This document shows, piece after piece, positions 1-28,400 of a stretch of 64,000 nt of DNA (its first letter is position 1; each line of letters opens with the position of its first letter). Made by a program: the position numbers and the translations under genes. Source of the stretch: Brienomyrus brachyistius (taxonomy: Eukaryota; Chordata; Actinopteri; Osteoglossiformes; Mormyridae); NCBI RefSeq assembly GCF_023856365.1, contig NC_064548.1, positions 18,214,461-18,278,460 on the forward strand, in the 5' to 3' direction. Below the pieces are notes generated by a model. The model was not told where the DNA came from and searched no databases. It was given only the letters and a program-made list of their open reading frames with translations.

Positions 1-2625
1 TGTTCAAATATATATGGACCTAACTGTACAGTATAAGACAACAGTTCTACCCAAAGAGTTACCCAGTTGTCAAGTATTATAAACTATAAAGAAATGTCAT
101 TATCAACACATACTATCAGAGTGGTACCTACAGACACTGTACCTAACTCCCCATCTACCACATGAGCCCACAGAGCCCAAATCACACTAGAAACCAAACA
201 GTAGGCATTTCCTACACAGCAGGCGACAACAACGTTTACACAAATAATCAAGGCGACGGTACCAAAGGGAAGAGGAGAAACTGTAACCAAAAGGACAAAT
301 TACCAATACTGAGCAATCAATAAACTTAAGCAAAAGTACCGAAGGGAGCAAACAGTGAGTGAAATCCAAAATCAATAGAGGTACTTTAATAATCTCCATG
401 GGGAAATCTGGTAGTTTTCACATATCCCATCTCTTTCCATGAGAGACTGAGACACATGTATTTACTAATGAAAGTAATTTTTGAGTCAGAGCACAAGGCA
501 AGTGAGCATTCAACACTCCAGATCCCTAACCTGCTACTTATCTTAAACAGTACAATAATATTATTCTTAAGAATATTATTGTATGAGTATGCCTCATTAA
601 TTAGTGGTCAACATTATAGAAATTCTAAACATAGATACTAAAGCCATAAGCAATTAGTTACAGTGATAACCAGCACAATCACCGAATGCAATGACAAGCA
701 GCAGTGAATTCCTGATTTCTTTTCTCTGACATACAGTAGACCATTTATTTACTTATTATGGTCGATATAATGTGTTAGAAAAGCATCAGTGAGCTGAAGT
801 GCTGTCACATACAGCTTTCGGCTATCAGTACACCTGCTGTGAGCGTATGTTGGGGAAAGGCAGCGGAGCGCTGAGCATTTCATACCAAGACTTCAGAAAT
901 TGGCCAGATCGCTGTGAGGGACCTGCTGACATAGCTTCTCACAAAAACCATCGATGGACACATGGGATTTAAACGGGGCCCCTGAACCAGCTGGAAGTTA
1001 CTAGAAAGGCAAAAACTAAAATTTGGTCTGTGCAACAGTACAAAAGACAGATATAAAGGTTATTAGCTACATCCAGGTAGCTACCTATTGAAAATACTGC
1101 AATAACCCTGAAAAGAACTGGGAACCAAGCAGGAGATGCTATATGGTGCCAAGCACAGGTGCTGCAGACTGAAACAGGCTGCTGCGAATCAGTAAGAGAG
1201 TATTGATCACGGGCTATTCATTAGGCACTATTTCACAAGTTGTTGAGTGTGTTGTTGAGTGTTGAGGGTAATCACTTTGTAATGAGTTCCACACAAGAAT
1301 CTTGGGGGGGGGGGGCTACATTTATGCTGGAACACACTTAACTATTTTCGACAACCTCCAGAATAAAACCTTCATCATCCATTCCTCTTAGAATGAAGGC
1401 TCTATTCATGCGACAGTTGTTTGCGTAACCATTGTATGCTGTTTGATATCTCACCCCCTTAATATTATAGGTAACTGACAATAATGCAAGTAGACTTGAT
1501 TTTTGTTTCTTTAATAAAACTATGATAAGAAAAATCTCAATGTCTTCTGTCTCTGTGGTTCTATGAAGGTCAGTCATTTGCTTGATGATGATTGTATGGG
1601 AAGGATGTATGGGAAACGAAAGTGCTGGTAAGGAAAGCTTACCTGATAAGATACGTTCCTGTGTGGTGTGCAGATCCGCCAAGGGTGTTCTGCCACTTTG
1701 CTGACTAAATGTTGCTGGGTAATTGGATTTCGGGGCTTCTAAAATATCCAAATATTTCCAATTTCTGAAGATTTTAATTACAAATTGGTTGAACAGATTG
1801 AAGTCAAAACCTTCTCTCTACCTTCTCTTGCCATTATAGGGAAATGTGCAAAAATGGAAAAACTTTAGTATTTTCAGGGCGAAACTTAAACATGGATGCG
1901 GGAGGAAACACAGCTCTTGTAGGTGTGGGAGAATCATTCCAAATGCGTGAGACTCCCGTGAAACGCGAGAGACTTGGCAGGTCTGAGTGTGCCCTATTTC
2001 TACCACAGATCAAAGGGTAATACAATCTGACAGAACACAGAATCCAGTGATGATGTTCTTTCAAACTCTTTGAAACAAAAAAACAACTATCAGTGACCCT
2101 CAAACCTCCAGACCTAGATCTCACATCATCCATTTGGAGTATTGAGTTATAGGGTCCAGGGTAGAGGTTTTTTGATTGGTTGCTGCTTAAAGACCTCCCA
2201 CAGTCCTACAAGAGGGGTTGATTACCAACTTCTACAGTTTGACCTGTAGCTTTCTTGCAGTCTGTGCTTTTTCATTCTAAGTGGTTTATTTAAGCAACAC
2301 ACAGCTTAACCACACAAGTTTGGGGATGTTGCAGAGCTTACAGAATAGAGAAAGAAACTAAAACGGGGTTAAAATAATGTCACAGAAAATCCCAATAGGT
2401 GTAAAATTAGACCTCAAAATTCATAATCAAAGAGCTGACATACTATGATTTACATTTTTAAAGTCTGAGACGCTTGAATTTATTACAAAAATGTATATTA
2501 CACATTGTTTACATCCATGGGGATCAAGTAAAGCAGGCATTAGTAATTGTATTACTGTACCTATCTTATTAGGAAACGAGCTTAAAGGGGTATATGTAAC
2601 TGGAGCTGGAACTAAAAAATACTAT
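1..2625. other. Intergenic, no gene seen
   Basis: Only short open frames without family likeness occur. A G12-type homopolymer lies near 1303-1314. I see no exon structure, RNA gene or complete mobile element. Confidence 0.5.
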
Positions 2626-2631
2626 GGAGAA

Positions 2632-2706
2632 CAGAATTGGAATTGGAATTGAATTCGAATTTCAGGGAGATTTAAATTCCAACTCTAGTTCCATTCCCTG
2701 AATTGA
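2632..2706. repeat. GGAATT-rich imperfect palindrome
   Basis: Repeats of GGAATT and GAATTC run to a centre near 2660 and then reverse (AAATTCCAACTCTAGTTCCATTCC). A similar AATTC/GAATTT-rich block lies at 57100-57165. Such blocks are common at the tails of fish retroelements; the family is not identified. Confidence 0.45.
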
Positions 2707-2754
2707 TTAATGCATTTCAGAGTGGACCCAATCCTGGTGATCACGCTTAGTTAA

Positions 2755-2999
2755 AAAACAGCTACTGATAAATAATAGCTAAATAATTATCATTGTATGG
2801 TAGCCGGTCTGCTGCAGGAATTACTTTTTGACCAATTTTTGCGAAGACCCTCCACAATACATTTCACCAATTGGCTATTGAGACATTTTGGTGGACTGTG
2901 ACAAAAAACAAAATGGTGAACTTTTTCTTTTGCCATATTCTGAAAAGCATCCTGTAACCCCTCCCAGTTCTTTGGTCCCACATAGTTTGAGAACCACTG
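2755..2999. mobile_element. hAT-type transposon end, truncated
   Basis: The right edge reads CATAGTTTGAGAACCACTG, the reverse of the CAGTGGTTCTCAAAC terminus typical of Charlie-like hAT elements. No matching left terminus was found, so the left boundary is approximate. Confidence 0.5.
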
Positions 3000-3104
3000 A
3001 CCTGTACGATGTTCTTTTGAAGCTTGCAGAATGATTTCTGGGATACTTTTAGATGTACTCTGTTCAAAGATTAAGTGTCTTCTGCAGCCCCCATTTCCAT
3101 TCTT

Positions 3105-3255
3105 CTATCCTGCAGGCAATCCCTGGAATAACTGGGTGTTGAAGGCCTCGCCCGAGGGCCTAACGATGAAAACATTCCACGCTCCCAGTAATCTGAATCA
3201 GTGACCTTCAAATCACAGACGCACTTACCTAACCTGCTGAGCCACACTCTGCTCG
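3105..3255 (-). mobile_element. Degenerate tRNA-derived SINE
   Basis: Read on the - strand it begins TGTGGCTCAGCAGGTTAGG (A-box like) with a B-box-like GATTTGAAGGTCAC. The body TAGGCCCTCGGGCGAGGCC, then AACACCCAGTTATTCCAGGG, follows the usual fish SINE layout (cccttgagcaaggcc...ctgctccaggg). The promoter boxes have decayed. Confidence 0.6.
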
Positions 3256-4084
3256 CGTGTCAGTCTATCTGCAGATCTCTGCATGTTTTCTAAAAGTCAT
3301 TCAAGGCTAAGATAATGAAGGGGACGCATCCCCAGGGCTGCGCTACGTGCCTTTTGTGAAGAGGAAACCCTGCAGCCGGACGAACTACAAAAAAACGAAG
3401 GCAGTAACAGTACATAAATGCAACAGATGCGGAACCCTTAAGCAACAGACGGGTTTACGTTAATGATGCATAACTCACAAAAAGTAAAAGTACTTCTTCT
3501 ATAAATCCTTTCCGAGAAACCAGAACTAGTATAATAGCAGGTGACCTTAAAATGCTTAACAAGTCTGGGTGGGCATCACATGAACAGCCTCTGTAAATAT
3601 GCCTTATATAGTATTGTATGCTTTATTAGCCATAGAATAGCATATTGTATCACAGGGCAGAGATACAGGATTATCATGTACTATTAAGTACCAACTGGTT
3701 TAATGTACTTTCCATTAGTTACTTAGTTGATTCCCATAGGATTACAGGCTTACAGAGCATTACGCTCCCACCCTCTGTGAGTTTCAAAGTCTCATTTTCC
3801 GCATTACTACATTATAATAAAAGCTATTAAGCATATTTTTATTAACTTTGTGAAGCATAAGTGATGACGTCTGAGACCCGGATTGTAAAGACCACGTTCT
3901 CTTTGTTTAAAAACCATTAAACGATTTCATGTCTGCCCACACATCATTCAGTGTGGTGTCAAAAAATGTTGGATGGAAAGGGGGAGGATGTTTTAAAATA
4001 AGACTTGCTAGTGGTTTGTTCACAGCAAACTTATTGCTTTATTTAACTTTCTTTTTTTAGCAGAAAAAAAGTGACACGGAGAAC

Positions 4085-4302
4085 ATGGCAGCATTTCTCA
4101 GACTTGAAGCTCTAGCATTCAATGGAAATATCGACAATAACCGGCGCGTTTCGGAACAAGAACATGATTTATTCATGGCAGTTGCACAGTCAAAGATGCT
4201 CTCCTTGACTTCGCTGGTTCCGAAGCCATAGAACAAGGGCAATATTTCATGAATGCACTTGCTGTAACGTACAGGACAAAGAGAAAACCGATGCTTTGTT
4301 AA
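4085..4302 (+). pseudogene. Remnant of a Ty3/gypsy-like gag gene
   Basis: One frame from ATG 4085 reads LRLEALAFNGNIDNN and continues to FMAVA. After a frame change near 4190 the adjacent frame reads LLDFAGSEAIEQ. Both blocks resemble the start of metazoan Ty3/gypsy-type gag (lxFtGNxxENW...LLnLAGxEAieR). A stop and a frameshift make it non-functional, and no pol or LTR was found nearby. It covers only about 70 residues, against several hundred in a full gag. Confidence 0.5.
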
Positions 4303-5358
4303 CGAGAGAAGATCTGGAACGTCTTTAACATAAATTCCCCATATTGTGCAACACTACAACATATATAACTACAGAACTGCATAAATTCAATACATGAGGA
4401 CAGAAGTGCACCTTGTCTTTTTAAGGACGTTCTCGTGCAACGTACGCCTGGCACAATATAATGGAAACAGAAGTTGAGAAAGAACTCCTGAGACATGTGT
4501 TTGCTTAAACCTAACAACTACAGGAAATCAATTAACACTGACCACCAAAAAGCCCATACGCGCACAGCTTCAGTTAGGGTACAATGTAAGATTTTAAGGC
4601 TACAGAAATACAAGCTTACTCAGATGAGAGAGAAGCACATGTACTTCACTGACACAGGAAAAGCAGGAAGCAGCGGAGCAATGACACTAATTACGTTGAG
4701 GCCATGTCAGAAAAGCATACTTCCTCATCAAGACTGGCTGAGTTAAGCGAGCACGAACCCTAGTCCCTGACTCTAAAGCAACGTTGCAGATATATCACTC
4801 TTGGTTTGCCAGATTGCCAAACAGAGCCACCATTAGACATCTGTCAGTATTTTCCATATATAGATAAACTCACAGTGGCCGTGATAGAAGGGCCAAAAAT
4901 GGTAAGCCCTGTTTTGCTGCTGAAAGAGGACATTGGAATTCTCCTCAGAGGGTACCCCAGCTTGTATTCGGAAAAATGCAATGCAACAAATGTTTATCAC
5001 CCTTAGTGACCAAAAAACATCGGAAGAGAGACCCTGGTTTCTACTTCAAACAGAATGAAGCCACAGTTCCACTCTGGTTCCATGTGACTCCAGACCTGCC
5101 TTAGTCAACAGTAGCAACAGATACCGTTCATTAGATTGGTCAACACTGCCTCCTATTGGTTGGTGCCAGACTTCAAATCAGACATGGCAAACTCAAAACC
5201 TAAAATACATTTTTCAGTACAAGAAAGTCTGTATGAATTTGTCTGAGATTATGGAACTCAATTTACACGTCGGCATTTGAAATTCTTGACCACCCCGCGA
5301 CTGTAATAAACACATCTAATAAAACTGCATCCAGCAGTCATACTAAGGTTACGATATA

Positions 5359-5361
<3 letters not shown>
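4303..5361. other. Intergenic, nothing recognised
   Basis: There are open frames up to 83 residues (4495-4746) with no motif, signal peptide or splice context. Composition is ordinary. Confidence 0.45.

Positions 5362-5362
<1 letters not shown>

Positions 5363-5399
<37 letters not shown>
5363..5399. repeat. (AG)n microsatellite
   Basis: About 18 uninterrupted AG units. Confidence 0.95.
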
Positions 5400-5404
<5 letters not shown>

Positions 5405-5615
5405 TCTTTGTGGGGACTCTCCATTAATGTCTGTGGGTATAACCCAAATCCCAACTATGAGAACCCTAACCCCTACCCAGCCCTAACCCTAACCATAAGT
5501 AACCAAACAAAATTCAAGACATTTGGAATTATTAGCTTTTTTTTTTTTTTTTTTACTGCAGTCACAGATTTTTTTGTAAAACGGAGTTTTCCCTTCTGGG
5601 GACTGAATGTCCATT
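5400..5615 (+). repeat. Interspersed repeat with telomere-like CCCTAA motifs, copy 1
   Basis: It contains TCTTTGTGGGGACTCTCCATTaATgTCTgTGGG, then CCCTAACCC-type strings, AACCATAAGTAACcAAACAAAAT and a closing CTGGGGAC. The same order recurs at 13055-13220, so this is a dispersed family and not chance telomere sequence. Confidence 0.7.
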
Positions 5616-5884
5616 GGCCAACACCATGTACTGTGTATGCTATATCGTGAAGCTGGAAGATTTGATGTAACATAATACGGGATGGCAGCTAGTCACATTC
5701 TATAAAATGACTGTCATTAGATTAGTTACACACTGTTTCTAAACTTCATAGGAGTGACATTTGTGTCCAGACGAAATCTCCATGGTCTACAAAGCTCAAA
5801 GGGTTAACCTGAAAAAGCAGCTATCACCACCACCACTGTCACAATGAAGTAGGTCTATAACGTATTAGTACTTTCATGACATTG

Positions 5885-6040
5885 GGGTGCCTTTCTGTGT
5901 GTCCTGCTATTGATTTGCATCTCGTCCTACTGTAGGTGTCCCCCTGCCTTCTGCCATATGCAGTATGACCTAGAAAAGGCTCTATGCACCCCCCACAACC
6001 TTCTGCTGGGTAAGCAGCTGGATCGATACATGAATAGATT
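5885..6040 (+). mobile_element. Degenerate tail half of the (GGAT)n SINE
   Basis: GTGTCCTGCTATTGATTTGC, then GTAGGTGTCCCCCTGCC, TATGCAGTATGACCTAG and CACCCCCCACAACC follow the order of the SINE at 9160-9290 but with heavy divergence. The head is missing. Confidence 0.5.
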
Positions 6041-6193
6041 TGTTCATTTTTAAACAACGGCAGTGCTGTATTCCTGGCTGCTGAAACAGGGGCAAGTCTC
6101 AAGTAAGCCTGCAGAGACAAGTCTTTCTCAGTCGCAATTTGTTTTGGAGGAATATGGCCTTTGTACATACGCAACATTGTAATTGTCACAAAA

Positions 6194-6855
6194 TACAGCT
6201 CTGGAAAAAATTAAGAGACCACAGCAAAATTTCCAGTTTCACTCATTTTTGATTTTATGGGTTTGCTTCTGTGTAAAATATGCATTTTATTTTTTTTTTG
6301 CAAACTCCACCTTGGCTCTTCCCTGCTTCTCACTGATGAAGGGCTTCTCCTTGCTTTATGGGACTTCAGTCCTGCTTCTAGAAGCTTGTAATAAATTGTC
6401 CTAGCAGTGCACTTCTCACCACTTAATGTTTCCCATTGTTATTTGAAGGTCACTTGAAGTCATCCTCCAATTTACTGCCAGATACATTGATGGTCATCTC
6501 TAGCCAGGGGCGCTGCTAAGGATTTTGGGCCCCATGAAAAGAATCTTGACAGGGCCCCCAACACATTTATTTGGGGCTTCTCTGGGCCCCCTCTCAGTCA
6601 TGGGCCCCGAGAATCGTCATCGTTTACCCCCCCTTTACAGCGCCCCTGTCTAGAATTACAAAGTTGCTTCAGCCCCCTACAGTACCTTACTGGTTTTTGG
6701 TCATTTCCTGCTTCACCTTGTTCTAGTATACTGCTGTCTCAGAAACATTGAGCCTGGGAGCAGCCTGCCTCCAGTGTAGCCTTCTGCCAACAGAACCTGG
6801 ATTAAACCAGGACATTTAAAAAATATAGAGTAGTCTCTTTTTTTATAGAGCCGTA
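6194..6855. mobile_element. Non-autonomous DNA transposon interrupted by a second element
   Basis: The left end TACAGCTCTGGAAAAAATTA, then AGAGACCACAG, is mirrored by the right end TAGTCTCTTTTTTTATAGAG, then CCGTA. These form imperfect terminal inverted repeats of about 28 bp. The left terminus is a widespread fish repeat end. A GGGCCCC-type MITE is nested at 6505-6648. No transposase frame is intact. Confidence 0.6.
6505..6648. mobile_element. hAT-like MITE of the GGGCCCC type, nested
   Basis: A 144-bp unit starts CAGGGGCGCTG and ends CAGCGCCCCTG, a perfect 11-bp inverted repeat. The inside holds several GGGCCCC strings. Flanks share TCTAG (6499-6503 and 6649-6653), but an 8-bp duplication is not clean. 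Confidence 0.7.
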
Positions 6856-8936
6856 TACATGTATAAAAAGGAACAGAGCATGGATCCAAATACTAATGTG
6901 CTTTTACTGCCATCTTGTGGAAAAAATCTATTATTAATTTACACTATGTGTGGAAAGTATTTCAATAGAAATCAGATAACATACACGCATGATACATAAA
7001 ATCAGCCCTGGACCATGGGACCACGGTCCCATGGGAGGTGGGGGGGGGGAAGAGGTATTCCCATTGGCCCATCAAGAAAATGCCTGGTATGCCAGATGGC
7101 CATAGCTGTGATACACATACACAATTCACACTTGCAGCCATAAACCTGAATTTTTGTAGATATATTTTAGTACATTACCCTCTCCTCAATAAGCAGGTGG
7201 AAGATGAAAAATTATGATGCATATTATAATTTAATGAGTATTTCATTTATGTAATTATCCCCTTCTCACATCCCACCTGCTCATGCAGTACAGACCCGCT
7301 CTTGCAGAGACAGGATTGCAGAGGGTCTGGAACCTACTGCTGGCTGCCTAAGGGGGTCCTCACATTAGCCAATCAGGATTGCGCTCGAGCACGTTTGCCG
7401 TCTGTGTTCCGTATCCAGGCACAGTCAGCGATCATCTTGGATGCTTATCGTGCCTGAGTCCGACTAACCGTACTCTGGCCCACATCATCAAGCGGAAAAA
7501 TGTCTCATATAACTTTAAACTGAAACCATGATATTTCAATTAATTTGAAAATTAAACAGCATAAAATAAGTGATAAGGTGTTTTGTCTTTATCCAACCAG
7601 TCAGTCTTCCAGTCACAGTCCAACCATTTATGCATTACACTACTGCGGCCTACACCGAGCACGAGGAAGGGAAATGTTTTATATGCAACTGTATGATTGG
7701 ATATACATATATACATACATGCATGCATACATTCATGCATGAATACAAAGATACATACATACATACATACATCTCTAACTACGTTATGGTCATTGACTGA
7801 TACAGTTGTTCAATTTTTTTTCAAATCTGTTAAAAACTTGAAATGTAATTAGTTCTAAATTTAGTATGTCTTAAAAATATATTATTATTATTATTATTAT
7901 TATTATGCAGACATTGTGGGCCTATATCACAAAGCAGGATTTCTTGTTTAACCAGATAACCAGTAGGATTTAAGGCTTGTGGTACAGGCCCCGTGCTTGA
8001 AAATCAACAAAACATGAAATTTGGCCAAGGGTGACGAAACTTTCACGGATCCGTACTCAATCCGAACTGAAGCTACTTTTATTTCTCGCAGTAGAGGGTG
8101 CTGCAGAGTAATGTACTCATGATCAGCAAGCAGTTCCCAAGCCCATAGCTCATTTTCATGAAAGTAAATTTTCTGTATAATTCGAACGACATAATAATAA
8201 TATGTGTGTAATGCGTTATGGTCCACAATGGTGTCCGGTAAAAGTTTATAAAATTGATTGTATCCTCACACTCGGTTGCATTCTAAGCTTTCATTTAGCT
8301 GAGATTTGACTGAAAAAATAGACTTGATTTTATTATGTATTTATATAACTATGCTGTTGATATATGTGGTGAAATAAACAAACTAATAGAATGGAAATTG
8401 CCCCCTGCAGAGTAATTCCAGTGCAGTGAAGAGGCCTACCATGCATTAGCCAGTACAGCTATTCATACAGGATGGAGAGAAAGATTTATTACACAGATGA
8501 GGACACCTCCGTGGAAAGAAACTGAAAGAATAACAAACGTATGCAATTGTGTTTCAGACTCATGAGAAGACTCGGAGACTGTGTCTTTAATAGACAAGGG
8601 GCTTGATTGAAATACATACTGAAATAATACTGGCATGTGACCATATCATCGTCAGCATCTGTCCCTCCCAGTCCTGTCATATTCCTGTTTGGCCAGCAGA
8701 TGTCGCTAGCAATCAGTATTAGAACAGTACGAGTTAAAAAAAGAGTAGCGTTTCTCAGACTTACGTTTGTTTGAAACTTTACAACAGCTTCCAACAAAGA
8801 TGCTTGCTTTAATACTTTTCATGAGCCCATTCAAAGAAGGCATTCAAATCGTAGCCTGCATCTCTGGGAAATACTGTCTATGGAATTCATCAATAACAAA
8901 TGCAAATGTAAAAAAAGTCCTGATGATTAATGTCAT
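6856..8936. other. Intergenic with simple repeats
   Basis: It holds a G-rich tract near 7038-7050, ATAC/ATGC repeats at 7705-7773 and (ATT)n at 7880-7906. CCCATCAAGAAAATGCCTGG with TATGCCAGATGGCC (7068-7102) recurs in diverged form at 55913-55951. Nothing suggests a gene. Confidence 0.5.
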
Positions 8937-9291
8937 AGGGCGGCATGGTGGTGCAGTGGTTAGCACTGTCGCCTCACACCTCTGGGACCCGGGTTTGAGT
9001 CTCCGCCTGGGTCACATGTGTGCGGAGTTTGCATGTTCTCCCCATGTCGTCGTGGGATTTCCTCCGGGTACTCCGGTTTCCCCCCACAGTCCAAAAACAT
9101 GCTGAAGCTAATTGGAGTTACTAAATTGCCCGTAGGTGTGCATGCGTGAGTGAATGGTGTGTGAGTGTGCCCTGCGATGGGCTGGCCCCCCATCCTGGGT
9201 TGTTCCCTGCCTCGTGCCCATTGCTTCCAGGATAGGACCCCCCGCGACCCAGTAGGATAAGCGGTTTGGAAAATGGATGGATGGATGGATG
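8937..9291 (+). mobile_element. Full-length tRNA-derived SINE with (GGAT)n tail, copy 1
   Basis: The head GGGCGGCATGGTGGTGCAGT (A box) and GGGTTTGAGTCT (B box) lead into a conserved body with GTTTGCATGTTCTCCCC and CCTCCGGGTACTCCGGTTTC, and a tail of TGGATGGATGG. It is flanked by a perfect 12-bp duplication GATTAATGTCAT at 8925-8936 and 9292-9303, which marks a fairly recent insertion. Confidence 0.92.
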
Positions 9292-9961
9292 GATTAATGT
9301 CATCACTGTCACATAATGTTTCCGAACATCCCTTAATATAAAGTTGTAATTATGAATGAGAATACATTTACATAATTATTCGACAATACCCGCATGTAAA
9401 ATGAGTCTAAAGTGGAATTCCAGGTCTTATACATCTCCATTGTCACCAGTTTACGCATTCTTACGTCACGTGGCCCGTTATATTGAACATCTTGCTCGCC
9501 ACGTCTGCTTAGACAAACTGATTTTAATGTCCAGTTTACCTGGCTGTCAGAAAATCAGCAGGCAAAGGGATGAAACGTTACCTGAAATTTTAATTACAAA
9601 TCATTATAAAAATGACATAAGCTGTCGACATGTCCATTTCTTTTCTTTTCTTTTTTACTTTGCGTTGGAATCGGTGAGCTTCTTAAAACACGATTTGTCC
9701 AAGAAGGGGAAACAAAGTACGCTGGATAACAGAGGAGCAAAAATGTAATGGGACATGGACCTGAAATCCAGTTTTGCAGACACATGTTGCAATTTTTGCG
9801 ACAGACAGCAACATAAGTTCTTCATGTGAAAACCAACCAGGCTTATTTTCCAGAAATGGTTGGTAATGGAATAGATTTGCAGTAACTCTTGCAGCTTCTT
9901 AATTTAAATTCAGTAGATGAAGGTTTTGTTTCTCCACTTGCCTTTTGACCGACCAAACGAA
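9292..9961 (+). promoter_or_regulatory. Presumed 5' flank and 5' UTR of the GABA receptor gene
   Basis: No coding exon precedes 9962. A TTACGTCACGTGG string at 9461-9473 overlaps a CRE-like TTACGTCA and a CACGTG E-box, about 490 bp before the start codon. No convincing TATA box is visible. The long open frame at 9356-9748 shows no family likeness and is taken as chance. Confidence 0.3.
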
Positions 9962-26375
<16,414 letters not shown>

Positions 26376-26551
26376 AATGTTGTCTTTTTTCCATTCTTTT
26401 CTTATTTTTAATTTTTTTAAATAACTTTATACTATTTGAAAAGGGCCGGTTGGTTCATCATTTTGTTAACAGTTTTATATTGCACTGCCTTTCAATCCAA
26501 GGAAATACTATGAGGCAATAAAGTATTCTTTTTCAAGACTTCTATAATAAA
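26376..26551 (+). promoter_or_regulatory. gabrb3: gabrb3-like 3' UTR with two AATAAA poly(A) signals
   Basis: T-rich sequence follows the stop codon, with canonical AATAAA hexamers at 26517-26522 and 26546-26551. Either would give a 3' UTR of roughly 160-200 nt. The true cleavage site cannot be read from sequence alone. Confidence 0.55.
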
Positions 26552-28089
26552 TAGATGCATTTTGGACATCTGAGTTCTCTGAAGTGCTGGAGGCATGCAT
26601 GTACGTACTGTATATACGAGAAAGTTATAAACTGATATCTGGAATGTTTATGCACAAATATGATAAATGTTGTGATACTGTGTGTATATCCTTTAAAGGT
26701 ACTCCAATCATTTTCAAAACTCGCGTGACAAATATAAATCGATTTATGTTCAAGTAATTAGTCGGGAATGTTTTTAATAACCTGCAGGTAATGTAACATT
26801 CTTTCTGTCTCTCTATATTACATGGTGTTTGTAAAAAAAAATGGTTTCTATTCTAATAATCCATTAATAATTAATAAGCAAAGCTGTTATACAACTGAAA
26901 TACTTTGGGTTTCATTGTCATTGTATTCTTTCTTTACAGATCATCTTTGACTGCACAGTAACATTTAGATAGAATCCTGTTACAAAGTTTGTTATATCCT
27001 ATACGCCAAGCATTAACACTTTTGCAAACTTTCTGTATAGTTAGACATATAATCATATAGTGTTGTGTTTTGGGCCATACCTTTCACTGCAATAATACCT
27101 GAAATTATCATAAATCACACTTTAGTAGTGATGTGTATGACTTGACAATGTATTATCTGTGTTATTTCTTTGAAGTATTTTTTTCTTTAGATATTTTTCA
27201 TAAATAAATTGTCATTGATTATGAAATTGGCATAAACCATAAATAGATTTGTTTCCTCCCTTACATTAGTCACTGCTGAACAACAATAGTAGATGGACAT
27301 TATATTCTTCACTTTAGCATGTCTAAGTATAATATGTGACAAAAAAATATATAAATAATGTTGCCCTGACGTTCCCAAACTGTCATTCAGAATTAACTGG
27401 TAATCAAGACACAGTTAAACTTGTGTAGATTGAAATATATCATAAATATCACATTTCAGATGCTTTGCCTTGTTATGAGACATCATCCCTAAAGTCTATG
27501 GTTACTGTATTTGGAACCAAACAGCTAAGGTTACTAAGGTCATCATTCAGCAGCTGCTGGTCACCATCAAAGGGAAGCAATCAAAGAAACAAAAAAAAAA
27601 CCCTAGAAATAAAAGTAATAATCAAGAATTATTACAGTGACAGTGATGTTACAGTATTACAGTTATTATCAAGTATTAGTACAGAAGCTGAGACTGATAA
27701 TTATTTTTTGGAAATTAGCAATCAGGTTACTTGTATAAAAATGCTTTTTGAGGAAAAGAAATTTTGCAGTCAAAACTTGGGCAGGCATTGGAAAAATGTG
27801 TAATCTTTTCCAGATTATCTAACTATACATAGTTTAATAACTCTAAAGACTTAAAAACATCTTAAGAACAAAAGATGGCACATTCCATAAGTATTATCTT
27901 ATAACGGGACAAAGTTCATGATTTTTTTAAAGGTCAGTTGCGACAGCCATATCACCCCAACTACGCAGGGTCACCAAAAAAAATCAGGAAAGTCAGCTGA
28001 CATCCATTCATGCAGCCCTTAAGACACCTATGCATTGCCATTTGCCAGTGGCAGTGATTATGGGGCTGTTTAAGATGTCAGAATGAGTT
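26552..28089. other. Intergenic, nothing recognised
   Basis: AT-rich, with short chance open frames only. A gene-sized open frame at 27465-27803 has low-complexity content and no family likeness. Confidence 0.5.
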
Positions 28090-28094
28090 CATAC

Positions 28095-28395
28095 TGTCAC
28101 GCCCAGCTCGTCCGATCCTCATGTGTGCCACGCCCCCCTGATTATCCACGTGTGCTTCCCTAATTGTACCCTGCTGTACCCTGTTGTTTTGCCATGTCTT
28201 GTCTATTTCAGTCCACGTCTTTCCCCGCTTTTTGTCCGTCATTGATATCAGTGGATGGCAATGCTGTTGTTCCATCCTGCCCATTCCGTAGCCGTCTTCT
28301 GCCTTAATAAATCCCCAGTTTTCCCCTCATTTTGCTTGCCTGCCTCGTCCTTCCCTGCACCCTTCCTGTCCGTCCGCTAACCCGCACCTCTGACA
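28095..28395 (+). mobile_element. Solo-LTR-like element 1
   Basis: 301 bp, starting TGTCACGCCC and ending CTCTGACA (TG...CA), flanked on both sides by the 5-bp duplication CATAC (28090-28094 and 28396-28400). It carries AATAAA near 28303. Size, ends and duplication fit a solo LTR. No internal retroelement sequence is nearby. Confidence 0.75.
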
Positions 28396-28400
28396 CATAC

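Noticed and set aside
9356..9748. 130-codon open frame just upstream of the GABA receptor gene
   Set aside because: No domain, no signal peptide and no splice relation to exon 1. It is probably 5' flank.
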